Positions 9,507 to 23,360 of a DNA stretch of 64,000 nucleotides are shown here, piece by piece. The DNA lies in contig CAWGTM010000005.1 of the NCBI GenBank assembly GCA_963825445.1, positions 1 to 64,000 on the forward strand, read 5' to 3'. This DNA is from Actinophytocola sp963825445. Its GTDB lineage: Bacteria > Actinomycetota > Actinomycetes > Mycobacteriales > Pseudonocardiaceae. The position numbers and the translations under genes are program-made. Numbering within the stretch: the stretch's first letter is position 1; the number at the start of each line of letters is the position of its first letter. The notes under the pieces were generated by a model. It saw nothing but the letters and a program-made list of their open reading frames with translations, made no database searches and was not told the DNA's origin.

Positions 9507-10850
9507 ATGGACCGTCAGCAAGAGTTCGTCCTGCGCACCCTCGAGGAACGCGACATCCGGTTCGTCCGGTTGTGGTTCACCGACGTCCTGGGGTTCCTGA
9601 AGTCGGTGGCCGTCGCGCCCGCCGAACTCGAGGGGGCGTTCGCCGAGGGGATCGGCTTCGACGGCTCGGCGATCGAGGGCTTCGCCAGGGTGTACGAGTC
9701 CGACATGGTGGCCAGGCCCGATCCCGCGACGTTCCAGGTGCTGCCGTGGGAGGAGCCGTCCGGCCACCACTACGCGGCGCGGATGTTCTGCGACATCGCC
9801 ATGCCGGACGGGTCGCCGTCGTGGGCCGATCCACGCCACGTGCTGCGCCGGACGCTGGCGAAGGCCAGCGAACTGGGCTTCACCTGCTACGTGCATCCCG
9901 AGATCGAGTTCTTCCTCCTGAGCGAGGTCCCGAGCGACGGGCGAGAACCTGTTCCAGCCGACAACGGCGGGTACTTCGACCAGGCGAGCCATGCCACGGC
10001 CACGCACTTTCGGCGCCACGCCATCGAGACGCTCGAGGCCATGGGCATCTCCGTGGAGTTCAGCCACCACGAGGGCGCGCCCGGCCAGCAGGAGATCGAC
10101 CTTCGCTACGCCGACGCGCTGACCATGGCCGACAACGTCATGACGTTCCGGTACGTGGTGAAGGAAGTGGCGCTCACGCAGGGTGTGCAGGCGTCGTTCA
10201 TGCCCAAGCCGTTCACCGAGCAGCCGGGGTCGGGCATGCACACGCATGTGTCGCTCTTCGAGGGTGATCGGAACGCGTTCTACGACAGCGAGGATCCGTA
10301 CGAGCTGTCGGCCACCGGAAAGGCGTTCGTCGCGGGGCTGCTGAAGCACGCGCGGGAGATCTCGGCGGTCACCAACCAGTGGGTCAACTCGTACAAACGC
10401 CTGATCGTGGGTGGTGAGGCCCCGACAGCGGTGTGCTGGGGTCACGCGAACCGGTCGGCTCTGGTACGCGTGCCCATGTACTCACCCGGTAAGGCGTCAT
10501 CCAGGCGAGTGGAGATCCGGAGCCTGGATTCGGCGTGTAACCCGTACCTGGCATACGCGGTGATCATGGCGGCCGGACTGAAGGGCGTGCAGGAGGAGTA
10601 CGAGCTGCCGCCCGCGGCCGAGGACGACGTCTGGAGTCTGTCCGATTCCGAACGACGGGCCGCCGGCTACGCGAACCTGCCCCAGAACCTGGGGGAGGCC
10701 CTGGCCGAGATGGAGAACTCGGAGCTGTTGGCCGAGACGCTCGGCGAACACGTCTTCGACTTCTTCCTGCGGAACAAGCGCAACGAGTGGGACGCCTACC
10801 GGCGCTCGGTGACGCCCTACGAACTGCGCTCGTTGCTGCCCCTGTTGTGA
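9507..10850 (+). CDS. glnA2: Glutamine synthetase type I, GlnA2 group
   Basis: A 447-residue class I glutamine synthetase with the beta-grasp N-terminus and catalytic domain. Signatures include GFDGSAIEGF, the metal-ligand segment HPEIEFFLL, GSGMHTHVSL and NRSALVRVP. Where GlnA1 has the adenylylation tyrosine (KDLYELPP), this protein has EDDVWSLSD with no tyrosine, so GlnE should not adenylylate it. This matches the GlnA2 subgroup of actinomycetes. TAGGCT ends 6 bases before the ATG, so the mRNA is probably leaderless. The neighbouring peptidase recalls the mycobacterial glnA2 context. A rRNA operon follows. Confidence 0.93.
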   Translation: MDRQQEFVLRTLEERDIRFVRLWFTDVLGFLKSVAVAPAELEGAFAEGIGFDGSAIEGFARVYESDMVARPDPATFQVLPWEEPSGHHYAARMFCDIAMPDGSPSWADPRHVLRRTLAKASELGFTCYVHPEIEFFLLSEVPSDGREPVPADNGGYFDQASHATATHFRRHAIETLEAMGISVEFSHHEGAPGQQEIDLRYADALTMADNVMTFRYVVKEVALTQGVQASFMPKPFTEQPGSGMHTHVSLFEGDRNAFYDSEDPYELSATGKAFVAGLLKHAREISAVTNQWVNSYKRLIVGGEAPTAVCWGHANRSALVRVPMYSPGKASSRRVEIRSLDSACNPYLAYAVIMAAGLKGVQEEYELPPAAEDDVWSLSDSERRAAGYANLPQNLGEALAEMENSELLAETLGEHVFDFFLRNKRNEWDAYRRSVTPYELRSLLPLL

Positions 10851-10885
10851 GCCGGATGCGCTCCGCAGGCCTCTGACCAGCCGAT

Positions 10886-10915
10886 TTGACATTGGTGCGC
10901 ACGACTCGCTAACTT
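10886..10915 (+). promoter_or_regulatory. rRNA operon promoter P1 (candidate)
   Basis: TTGACA at 10886-10891 and TAACTT at 10910-10915, separated by 18 bases, just after glnA2 and about 410 bases before 16S. It is a good housekeeping-sigma match and the upstream member of two tandem promoters. Confidence 0.6.
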
Positions 10916-11032
10916 TCTCCTCGTCGCAAGGCGCGGCGGACAGGCCAGGAAATAGCAAGCCCGGCCCCCCTCCGACGCGAATCCCCGGCCTCTGATACAC
11001 TTCAGTGGCTGGATGCAGCTGGGCCAGGCGGT

Positions 11033-11061
11033 TTGACACCGCGAGACGGACCAGGTAGCAT
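11033..11061 (+). promoter_or_regulatory. rRNA operon promoter P2
   Basis: A full-consensus -35 (TTGACA, 11033-11038) with an optimal 17-base spacer to TAGCAT (11056-11061). The predicted start lies near 11068, about 260 bases upstream of mature 16S. It is the strongest promoter-like sequence in the window. Confidence 0.75.
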
Positions 11062-11203
11062 AGCGGCGCTGCTGAAACCGGTAAGCCTCCCAAGTGGGAC
11101 CGTCTCAGGTCCCCCAAGTAGGGATGACGGTTCGGCGTAGCGTTAAACCAACTAGGCGTCTTCCTAGCATGTTGCGGATTGCAGCGTGTAAAGAATGTAC
11201 GTG

Positions 11204-11229
11204 TGTTGTTTGAGAACTCAACAGTGTGC
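11204..11229 (+). promoter_or_regulatory. rRNA leader boxA-like antitermination/processing region
   Basis: The leader holds GTTGTTTGAGAACTCAACAG, a boxA-like element embedded in a short hairpin (TTGAG/CTCAA). Such elements in the leader and in the 16S-23S spacer load the Nus antitermination factors. The rest of the 10851-11325 gap carries the two promoters and precursor leader; I see no protein gene in it. Confidence 0.5.
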
Positions 11230-11325
11230 CGATTCAAAATGCTAGTGAGCTTGTGCCTGGCCTTTTGGTTTAGGTATTTTTTTGCTGGGATTGGCTCGTT
11301 AATTCGGGCGCTGTTCAACAAAGCA

Positions 11326-16310
<4,985 letters not shown>

Positions 16311-16352
16311 CAAACGATCAAATTTGTGAGTAGAGTCGTGATTGAAGATCTG

Positions 16353-16368
16353 CGCATCCACTATGCAA
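16353..16368 (+). other. 3' arm of the 23S rRNA processing stem
   Basis: CGCATCCACTATGCAA is the perfect complement of 13149-13164. It lies between 23S and 5S. Confidence 0.8.
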
Positions 16369-16425
16369 CTCTGAAACACCAACCACACCGTGGAGACACC
16401 GGTTTGTGGTGGATAGTTTCATAGA

Positions 16426-16543
16426 GTTACGGCGGCTATAGCGGTGGGGAAACGCCCGGTCCCATTCCGAACCCGGAAGCTAAGCTCACCAGCGCCGATG
16501 GTACTGCACTCGACAGGGTGTGGGAGAGTAGGACACCGCCGAA
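16426..16543 (+). rRNA. 5S ribosomal RNA
   Basis: About 118 bases beginning GTTACGGCGGCTATAGCG, with the conserved CCCGGTCCCATTCCGAACCC and the closing GGGAGAGTAGGACACCGCCG that pairs with the 5' end. Third gene of the operon, 115 bases after 23S. Confidence 0.95.
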
Positions 16544-16552
16544 CACACTTTC

Positions 16553-16584
16553 AAGGAGCCCCTCCGTCCGCGGAGGGGCTCCTT
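16553..16584 (+). terminator. rRNA operon terminator
   Basis: A perfect 13-bp stem (AAGGAGCCCCTCC / GGAGGGGCTCCTT) with a 6-base loop, followed by TGCTATTT. It begins 10 bases after 5S. Confidence 0.9.
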
Positions 16585-16591
16585 GCTATTT

Positions 16592-17199
16592 CCGGCCAAG
16601 GTTCCAGACCTGCGGCCAGGTTTCAGAAATCCACCTGAGCATGACCCCGGCAGAAGTGGCCGCCGGCGGCCACCGGGGGTTCGGGGCCACCCCGCGGACT
16701 GGTCCACGAACCACAGCCCCTTCCGAGCCGAGGCACAGCAGCTGCGCCGATATGACAGTGGCGAAGTGACCAGGCTGGTCCGGACCGGCCAACCAGAGTC
16801 GCCATCACGGCAACCGGTCCAGTCATCATGACCGACCGAAATGGTCATCACAGCGCAACTGAATGGTCATCACGACTGGCTGGGATAGCCATCTTGACCG
16901 GCCGGATCCGGTCCGCAAAGAGACCGCCCAAGCCGGCCAACTTGCCCCCAGGCATCAGCATCACGCCTGGAGATCCCCGACAGAACCAGCCGGCGGCTGC
17001 CACCGCGTCTCCCCACGGACTGATCCACAAACCAGCGCCTTTCGAACCGAGGTCCGCCAACTGCGCCGATCAGTCGGGAGAGTTCTGTAACTACGTGGCT
17101 TTTGCTCGGGCCGGCCGACTGAGCCTGCCAGCATCGGCAGCCGGAGCGGTCATCATGGACGACCGGAATGGTCATCATGCGCGACGAGAGTGGTCATCG
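16592..17199. repeat. Diverged ~340-bp duplication in a gene-free stretch, each copy ending in paired GGTCATC motifs
   Basis: Between the rRNA terminator and the GNAT gene (16585-17309) I find no credible gene. The stretch is two diverged copies of one unit, starting at CCGGCCAA (16592 and 16933). Aligned landmarks include CGGACTGGTCCACGAACCA in copy 1 and CGGACTGATCCACAAACCA in copy 2, followed by CCGAGCCGAGG versus CGAACCGAGG. Copy 1 ends with ATGGTCATCA at 16841 and 16863; copy 2 ends with ATGGTCATCA at 17168 and GTGGTCATCG at 17190. The spacing is 22 bases in both. The copies differ in length and no frame stays open across both, so a non-coding element or decayed gene remnant is more likely than a protein gene. 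Confidence 0.6.
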
Positions 17200-17309
17200 A
17201 GGCCGGTTTCCGCTGCATCGCGGCGTGACCGACTACCTCGCCCGACGGGCCCACGATCCTCGCGAAAATTGGGGTGGACCGGACCACCGCGGACGGCCAA
17301 CCTAACCCC

Positions 17310-18173
17310 ATGGACGTGCGGCGCTATCAGGACCCGGACGAGTTTCGTGCGGCGGTCAGTGGCCTTCTCGGAACGGATCCGGTGCGGCATACCCTCGCCC
17401 TGACCGTGATGAACCGGTTCCTCACCGGCGAACCGCGTCCCCGGCCGCTCGAACCCGTCATGATCTCCCTGCACGACCATGGCGAGCTGGTGGGCGCGGC
17501 CCTGCGCACACCGCCCTGGCCCCTCATCGTCAGCGCCGTGCCCCTCGACGGCATGCACGTCCTGGCCGAAGCGCTGGCCGAGATCGACCCGGCGCTCTCC
17601 GGCGTCAACGGGCCCCGCGACCGCGCCGAGCCCTTCGCCGAGGCGTGGGCCGCCACGACCGGCGCCGGCGTCCGGGAGGCCATGGCCAGCCGTCTGTACG
17701 CACTCGACACACTCCTCCCGCCGGTCACCGACGGGCAGTTCCGGTTGGCCACCGAGGCCGACATCCCCCTGCTCGTCGGCTGGCGGATCGACTTCCAGAT
17801 CGAGGCCATCGGCCGCGAACGCAACCCCGGCGATTCCGAGCCCCTCCTGCGCCGCACCATGGCCATGGGCGACGGCATGCCCCTGTGGGAGGTCGACGGC
17901 AAGGTGGTGGCCTGGGCGAACGTGTCGGCTCCGATCGACGACATGTCCCGCATCGGCCCCGTCTACACCCCGCCCGCGCACCGCGGCCACGGCTACGGCT
18001 CGGCCGTCACGGCCGCCGCCAGCCAGTGGGCCATCGACGCCGGCGCCGAGCACGTCCTGCTGTTCACCGACCTCGCCAACCCCACCTCGAACTCCATCTA
18101 CCAGAAGATCGGCTACCGCCAGGTGTACGACTCGACGGAGCTGGAGTTCACGCGGCTACCCTCGAACCTGTGA
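17310..18173 (+). CDS. GNAT-family N-acetyltransferase
   Basis: A 287-residue protein whose C-terminal half is a GNAT fold. The acetyl-CoA pyrophosphate loop RGHGYG lies in VYTPPAHRGHGYGSAVT, and NPTSNSIYQKIGYRQV gives the typical last helix and strand. The N-terminal half (about 1-145) is a degenerate GNAT-like or accessory domain. No acceptor substrate can be assigned. ATG 17310 is chosen; GTG 17274 in frame would add 12 residues, and neither has a good Shine-Dalgarno. The stop overlaps the next start (GTGA), so it is coupled to the glutamine amidotransferase. Confidence 0.88.
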   Translation: MDVRRYQDPDEFRAAVSGLLGTDPVRHTLALTVMNRFLTGEPRPRPLEPVMISLHDHGELVGAALRTPPWPLIVSAVPLDGMHVLAEALAEIDPALSGVNGPRDRAEPFAEAWAATTGAGVREAMASRLYALDTLLPPVTDGQFRLATEADIPLLVGWRIDFQIEAIGRERNPGDSEPLLRRTMAMGDGMPLWEVDGKVVAWANVSAPIDDMSRIGPVYTPPAHRGHGYGSAVTAAASQWAIDAGAEHVLLFTDLANPTSNSIYQKIGYRQVYDSTELEFTRLPSNL

Positions 18174-18925
18174 CCACACCCCGCCTGCTCGTCATCCAAC
18201 CGGACGAGCAAGATCCGCTCGGCCCGCTCGGTGACTGGCTCACCGCTGCCGGGGCAGAACTCGACGTCGTCGTCCCACCCACGTTCCCCGAGAACCTCGA
18301 CGGCTACGGTGGCCTCGTCTGCCTCGGCGGACACATGGGCGCCTACGACGACCTCGACCACCCCTGGCTCGCCGACGTGCGCCGCCTGCTGGCCCAGGCC
18401 GTGACCCGGCACCTGCCGACCATGGCCATCTGCCTCGGCGCCCAGCTCCTGGCGGCCGCCGCCGGCGGACGCGTCGTCACCGCGCCGGACGGCCCCGAGG
18501 TCGGCCCGCTGCTCGTGGCCAAGCGCGACACCGGCTGGAACGACCCGCTGTTCGCCGACCTGCCGTTCATGCCGGACGTCCTGCAGTTCCACTCGGACAG
18601 CATCGAGGCGTTGCCCCCGAACTCGTCGCTCCTCGCGGCCAGCACGCTCTATCCGAATCAGGCGTTCCGCGTCGGCTCCTGCGTCTACGGCTTCCAGTTC
18701 CACATCGAGACCACCACCGACCTGGTGCTCGACTGGGCGCGGAACAGCCCGGACACCGCCGAGTTCGCCCGCCCGGGGGAGCTGACCCGCGAACGGCTCG
18801 ACCAGGCCCACGCCGACCTGGCCGAGACGTGGGCGCCGGTCGCCGCCCGGTTCGTGCAGCTCACCACCGGTGTCCTCACCCCCGCCGAGGCGCCGCGCCC
18901 GCAACTGCCGCTGATCCAGAGCTGA
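18170..18925 (+). CDS. Class I glutamine amidotransferase-like protein
   Basis: 251 residues with the complete triad of class I (triad-type) amidotransferases: Cys88 in AICLGAQLLA, His178 and Glu180 in FQFHIE. It resembles the stand-alone GMP synthase-like amidotransferase group. Such proteins release ammonia from glutamine for a partner synthase or cleave gamma-glutamyl bonds; no synthase subunit lies next to it. It overlaps the GNAT gene by 4 bases and ends 2 bases before glnE, so the three are one transcription unit and the role is probably tied to glutamine metabolism. The last point is inference. Confidence 0.88.
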   Translation: MTTPRLLVIQPDEQDPLGPLGDWLTAAGAELDVVVPPTFPENLDGYGGLVCLGGHMGAYDDLDHPWLADVRRLLAQAVTRHLPTMAICLGAQLLAAAAGGRVVTAPDGPEVGPLLVAKRDTGWNDPLFADLPFMPDVLQFHSDSIEALPPNSSLLAASTLYPNQAFRVGSCVYGFQFHIETTTDLVLDWARNSPDTAEFARPGELTRERLDQAHADLAETWAPVAARFVQLTTGVLTPAEAPRPQLPLIQS

Positions 18926-18927
18926 CC

Positions 18928-21900
18928 ATGGCCGACAGCGTTCGCTCCGTCGTGTCGATCGCCCGGTTCGGGCTCACCGACGACCGCGCCGAGGAGTACC
19001 TGCGTGCCGCCGGCTGGTGGGGCGAACGCGGCCCGGTGGCCGACCACGAGGCCAGCCTCATCGCCGTGTCCCGCAGCCCCGATCCCGACCTCGCGTTGCT
19101 CGGTATCGAGCGGTTGCGCACGGCCGACCTCGACGGCTGGTCCGGGCTCAACCGGGCGCTCGCCACCGACCGCGGCCTGCGCGGCCGGCTCACCGCCGTG
19201 CTCGGCTCGTCCAGTGCGCTCGGCGACTTCGTGATCGCCCGGCCGGGGGAGTGGCGCCGCCTGCTCACCGACCGGCAGACCCCGCCCGTCGACTATCCCG
19301 CCGCGCTCCTCGACGCGGTCGGCGCCGAGCGGGCGGCGGACGTCCCGGTGGCCGCGATCACCGGCGCCGACGCCGTCCGCGAGCTGCGTGCCACCTACCG
19401 GGGGCTGCTGCTCGAGCTGGCGGCCGAGGACCTCGGTCACCTCATCGAGCCGGAGCTGCCGGTCCCCGACTACCAGCAGATCACCGCGCGTCTGACCTGG
19501 CTGGCGGAGGCCGCGGTCGACGCGGGGCTGGCCGTGGCGCGTGCCGAGGTCGGTGTCGCACACGAGAAGTGTCGGCTGGCGGTCATCGCCATGGGCAAGA
19601 CCGGCGGACGCGAGCTGAACTACGTCAGCGACGTCGACGTGCTGTTCGTCGGCGACGGCGAGATCGACGTCGCCACCCGCCTGGCCAGCGCCATGATGCG
19701 CGTGGCGAGCCAGGCCTGCTTCGAGGTCGACGCGGCGCTGCGGCCGGAGGGCAAGGCCGGCCCGCTGGTCCGCACCCTCGACGGCCACGCCGCCTACTAC
19801 CAGCGCTGGGCCCGCACGTGGGAGTTCCAGGCGCTGCTCAAGGCCCGCCCGATCGCCGGCGACACCCAGCTGGGCGAGGACTACCTCGACGTGGTGCGCC
19901 CGCTCGTGTGGACGGCCGCCGACCGGGACAACTTCGTGGACGACGTGCGGAGCATGCGCCGCCGCGTCGAGGACCACGTGCCGGCCGAGCTGATCGAGCG
20001 GGAGCTGAAGCTCGGCCGCGGCGGCCTGCGCGACGTCGAGTTCGCCGTGCAGCTGCTGCAACTCGTGCACGGTCGCAGCGACGAGGCCCTGCGGCTCGGC
20101 GCCACCACCGACGCGCTCGCCACGCTCGGCGACCGCGGCTACGTCGGTCGCACGGACTCCGCCGAGCTTGGCGAGTCCTACCGGTTCCTGCGTCTGCTCG
20201 AACACCGGCTCCAGCTGCAGAAGCTCCGCCGCACCCACCTGTTCCCGGCCGCCAAGGACACGGTCGAGCTGCGTTGGCTGGCCCGCGCGTCCGGCATCAA
20301 GCCGCAGCGTGGCCGGGCCGAGAGCCAGGTGCTGGCCGACGAGTTCCACCGGCACGTGCGCCGCATCCGCAGGCTGCACGAGAAGCTGTTCTACCGGCCG
20401 CTGCTCGAAGCCGTGGCCCGCGTTCCCACGAACGCGCTGCGTCTGACCACCAAGCAGGCCGAGGCCCGGCTCGCGGCGCTCGGTTTCGCCGCCCCCGACG
20501 GCGCGCTGCGCCACATCGCGGTGCTCACCGCCGGTGTGTCGCGCCGCGCGGCCATCCAGGGCGCGTTGCTGCCCGCGTTGCTCGACCTGCTGGCCACCAC
20601 CCCCGACCCCGACGGCGGGCTGCTCGCCTACCGCAAGGTGTCCGAGGCGCTCGCCGAAACGCCCTGGTACCTGCGGGTGCTGCGCGACGAGGCGGCGGTG
20701 GTCGAGCGCCTGGCCGTGTTGCTCGGCAGTTCGAAGCTGGTGCCCGACCTGATCGTCCGCGCGCCCGAGGTGCTGCGGCTGCTCAGCGACCCGGAGAAGC
20801 TGGCCGGTCGCGACACCGACGAGGTGGCGCAGTCGCTGCGCCAGGCGGTGAACCGCCAGAGCTACCTGGGCAACGCGGTCACGGCCGCGCGTTCGCTGCG
20901 CCGCCACGAGCTGTTGCGGGTGGCGGCCGCCGACCTGTTGGGGTTCATGGACGTGCTGTCCGTGTGCCACTCGTTGTCCAGTGTCTGGGTGGCCGTGCTG
21001 CAGTCCACGCTCGCGGCCGTCGACCGGGCGGAGGCCGTGGCCGCCGGCTCACGGATGGCGACCGTCGCGGTGATCGGCATGGGTCGCCTGGGTGGCGCCG
21101 AGCTGGGTTACGGCTCGGACGCCGATGTGCTGTTCGTGTGCGAGCCGGCGAACGGGGCGAGCGAGGAGCAGGCGGTGAAGTACGCCTCCCGGGTCGCGCA
21201 GAGCGTGCGCAAGCTGCTGTCCTCGCCCAGCCAGGACCCGCCGCTGCACGTGGACGTCGACCTGCGGCCGGAGGGCAGGCAGGGCGCGATCGTGCGATCG
21301 CTGGAGTCCTACCGCTCCTACTACCGGCAGTGGTCGCAGGTCTGGGAGGCGCAGGCGCTGCTGCGGGCGCGGCCCATCGCCGGTGTCCCGGACCTGGGGG
21401 AGCGGTTCATCGCCATGATCGACTCCGTTCGGTATCCGGAGGAGGGGCTCGACGCCGAGCGGGTGCGGGAGATCCGTCGCATCAAGGCCAGGGTCGACAA
21501 CGAGCGCATGCCGCGCGGCGCCGACCCGGCCACCCACACGAAGCTCGGCCGCGGCGGGCTCGCCGACATCGAGTGGACCCTGCAGCTGTTGCAGCTGCGC
21601 CACGCCCACCGGGTGCCGTCGCTGCGCACCACGTCCACAGTGGACGGACTGCGCGCGGCGACCGGGGCCGGCCTGATCGACGAGGTCGACGCGACCGCGC
21701 TGCGGGAGGCCTGGCTGTTGGCCACCCGGGTGCGCAACGCGGCCACTCTGGTGCGGGGCAAGTCCACCGACCAGCCGCCGACGTCCGGCCGCGAGTTCGC
21801 GGCGGTCGCCGGCGTGCTCCGGTATCCGTCCGACGCGGATCCCGACGCCGATCCCGGTGAGTTTCTCGACTCCTACCGTCGCACGTTGCGCCGCGCCCGC

Positions 21901-21933
21901 GGCGTGGTCGAGCGGCTCTTCTACGAGGACTGA
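18928..21933 (+). CDS. glnE: GlnE, glutamine synthetase adenylyltransferase
   Basis: A 1001-residue protein with two nucleotidyltransferase halves. The N-terminal half (deadenylylase-type) has VIAMGKTGGRELNYVSDVD near residue 225. The C-terminal half (adenylylating) has VIGMGRLGGAELGYGSDAD near 720. Each half is followed by a helical PII-uridylyltransferase-like domain (ELKLGRGGLRDVEF and TKLGRGGLADIEW). GlnE attaches AMP to the conserved tyrosine of GlnA1, encoded 3.6 kb downstream on the other strand. The ATG at 18928 is preferred because it follows the upstream stop directly; the reading frame is open further upstream without need. Confidence 0.96.
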   Translation: MADSVRSVVSIARFGLTDDRAEEYLRAAGWWGERGPVADHEASLIAVSRSPDPDLALLGIERLRTADLDGWSGLNRALATDRGLRGRLTAVLGSSSALGDFVIARPGEWRRLLTDRQTPPVDYPAALLDAVGAERAADVPVAAITGADAVRELRATYRGLLLELAAEDLGHLIEPELPVPDYQQITARLTWLAEAAVDAGLAVARAEVGVAHEKCRLAVIAMGKTGGRELNYVSDVDVLFVGDGEIDVATRLASAMMRVASQACFEVDAALRPEGKAGPLVRTLDGHAAYYQRWARTWEFQALLKARPIAGDTQLGEDYLDVVRPLVWTAADRDNFVDDVRSMRRRVEDHVPAELIERELKLGRGGLRDVEFAVQLLQLVHGRSDEALRLGATTDALATLGDRGYVGRTDSAELGESYRFLRLLEHRLQLQKLRRTHLFPAAKDTVELRWLARASGIKPQRGRAESQVLADEFHRHVRRIRRLHEKLFYRPLLEAVARVPTNALRLTTKQAEARLAALGFAAPDGALRHIAVLTAGVSRRAAIQGALLPALLDLLATTPDPDGGLLAYRKVSEALAETPWYLRVLRDEAAVVERLAVLLGSSKLVPDLIVRAPEVLRLLSDPEKLAGRDTDEVAQSLRQAVNRQSYLGNAVTAARSLRRHELLRVAAADLLGFMDVLSVCHSLSSVWVAVLQSTLAAVDRAEAVAAGSRMATVAVIGMGRLGGAELGYGSDADVLFVCEPANGASEEQAVKYASRVAQSVRKLLSSPSQDPPLHVDVDLRPEGRQGAIVRSLESYRSYYRQWSQVWEAQALLRARPIAGVPDLGERFIAMIDSVRYPEEGLDAERVREIRRIKARVDNERMPRGADPATHTKLGRGGLADIEWTLQLLQLRHAHRVPSLRTTSTVDGLRAATGAGLIDEVDATALREAWLLATRVRNAATLVRGKSTDQPPTSGREFAAVAGVLRYPSDADPDADPGEFLDSYRRTLRRARGVVERLFYED

Positions 21934-21936
21934 GGG

Positions 21937-22359
21937 ATGGCGAGTTTCAGCATCCGCATCGCCGTGCGCAGCTACGAACTGGACGCGCTCGGCCACGTCA
22001 ACCACGCGGTCTACCACCAGTACGGCGAGATCGCGCGGATGAGGGGCTTCCAGGCGGCCGGCTGTGACTGGGACAGCCTGATGGAGAGCCGGACGGCGCC
22101 GGTGCTGCTGAGCACCACCGTCAACTTCCGGCGCGAGTTGCGCGGCGACGACGAGGTCGACGTGTCGTGCGTCGTGAAGTTCGGGACCGGCAAGACGTTC
22201 GTGCTCGAGCAGACGCTCACGAAGCCGGACGGCACGGTGGCCGCCGAGATGCACGGCGTGTTCGGCCTCATGGACCTCGACGCCAGGAAGCTGTTCGCCG
22301 ATCCGAGGGCCGTGCTGGAAGCCGCGGGCTTCGACATCACCGCCCTGAACGGCGAGTAG
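21937..22359 (+). CDS. Acyl-CoA thioesterase, 4HBT hotdog family
   Basis: A 140-residue hotdog-fold protein. The active-site segment is YELDALGHVNHAVYHQYGE, where the catalytic acid is the D of LDALGHVNH, as in 4-hydroxybenzoyl-CoA thioesterases. Acyl substrate unknown. The ATG comes 3 bases after the glnE stop, with GAGG overlapping that stop, so it is the last gene of the GNAT-amidotransferase-glnE operon. Its stop codon lies inside the terminator hairpin. Confidence 0.9.
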   Translation: MASFSIRIAVRSYELDALGHVNHAVYHQYGEIARMRGFQAAGCDWDSLMESRTAPVLLSTTVNFRRELRGDDEVDVSCVVKFGTGKTFVLEQTLTKPDGTVAAEMHGVFGLMDLDARKLFADPRAVLEAAGFDITALNGE

Positions 22360-22376
22360 CGCGTCCAGGGCGGTGA
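22337..22376. terminator. Bidirectional terminator overlapping the thioesterase stop
   Basis: A perfect 11-bp inverted repeat (TCACCGCCCTG at 22337-22347, CAGGGCGGTGA at 22366-22376) spans the thioesterase stop and lies 10 bases from the stop of the convergent M23 gene. It could serve both genes. There is no T-run. Confidence 0.6.
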
Positions 22377-22385
22377 CGTCTCAGG

Positions 22386-23252
22386 TCAGCAGTGTTCGGA
22401 CGGGCTGTTGTACGAGGCGCCGCCGGTGGCGCCGCCCCACTTGATGCAGTTCGGTGACGCCGCGCTGACCGGGCCGGCGTAGTGGCCGAAGCTCCCGGAG
22501 TCGGTGACTCTCGTGGCGCCCGCCGGTTCCAGGTAGGCGGAGGTGGCGGTCGGTGTGCCCTTCGACGTGAACTTCAACGTGACCACGCAGTTGCGGCTGG
22601 ACGTGCCGTTCCACAGCAGGTCGACCGCGCCCGCCGTGCCGAGCCGGGCCGTGTCGATCACCTGGTAGCCGGCGCCGCACACCTCGGCCGGGTCGTAGTT
22701 GGTCGAGCAGTTGCGTGAGGTGATGTTGGCCGACGGGTAGGCGAAGGTGCTGCCGTTGAACACCGCGCGGCGGATGTTGCCCGGGTAGCCGGTGGCGCCC
22801 TGCCGCACCTCGAAGTGCAGGTGCGGGGTGATGTTGTTGCCCGGCTTGCTGGTGTTGCCGACCGTGCCGATCGACTGGCCGGCGGACACCACCTGGCCCG
22901 CCTTCACGGCGATCGTCGTGAGGTGCGCGTAGTAGGTGAAGTAGCTGTCCGCGTGTTCGATCTTCACGAGGTTGCCGTAGCCGTTGGTCGACCCCTGGTG
23001 CGCGGCCGTGCGCACGGTGCCGGCGGCCGCGGCGACCACCGTGTCACCACGGTCGGCGGTCGGGCTCGATCCTCTGTTGAAGTCCAGCTCGTAGCTCTCG
23101 TGGGCGCTGGAGTTGCTGCTGTTGCCGTTCCAGACCTGGTTGCAGGGGAACGGAACTTGGAAGGCCGGCGCCGCTGAGGCGGTCAACGGCGGGATGAAGG
23201 CGACGGTTCCGATCGCCAGGACACCTGCTGCGAGTACCGAACGAAGCCGCAT
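22386..23252 (-). CDS. Secreted M23-family peptidoglycan endopeptidase
   Basis: 288 residues starting with a clear Sec signal peptide (MRLRS..., hydrophobic core, ASA-AP cleavage near 27). The LytM/M23 domain (about 45-170) has the zinc ligands HESYELD and HLHFE with an upstream HL in YYAHLTT. The C-terminal part (about 180-288) is an unassigned cysteine-containing domain that may bind the wall. M23 enzymes cut peptide cross-bridges of peptidoglycan. AGGAG sits 6 bases before the ATG, and a strong promoter lies upstream. The gene is monocistronic between a convergent thioesterase and a two-component system. Confidence 0.92.
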   Translation of the reverse strand: MRLRSVLAAGVLAIGTVAFIPPLTASAAPAFQVPFPCNQVWNGNSSNSSAHESYELDFNRGSSPTADRGDTVVAAAAGTVRTAAHQGSTNGYGNLVKIEHADSYFTYYAHLTTIAVKAGQVVSAGQSIGTVGNTSKPGNNITPHLHFEVRQGATGYPGNIRRAVFNGSTFAYPSANITSRNCSTNYDPAEVCGAGYQVIDTARLGTAGAVDLLWNGTSSRNCVVTLKFTSKGTPTATSAYLEPAGATRVTDSGSFGHYAGPVSAASPNCIKWGGATGGASYNSPSEHC

Positions 23253-23285
23253 GACCGCTCCTAGTTCAGGTGAAAATGTGACAAG

Positions 23286-23315
23286 AACCTAGGATGTGTC
23301 GCACGTCACTGTCAA
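23286..23315 (-). promoter_or_regulatory. Promoter of the M23 peptidase gene
   Basis: On the minus strand TTGACA (23310-23315) and TAGGTT (23286-23291) are 18 bases apart, a close housekeeping-sigma match about 35 bases upstream of the ATG. Confidence 0.65.
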
Positions 23316-23360
23316 GAAGTAACGAAGAGCAACGCATGCCGGTTCGACATTCCCTGCACA

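Noticed and set aside
16828..17403. Open frame of 191 codons crossing the post-rRNA repeats into the GNAT gene
   Set aside because: It contains both repeat copies in frame by chance, has no domain and enters the GNAT gene in the wrong frame.
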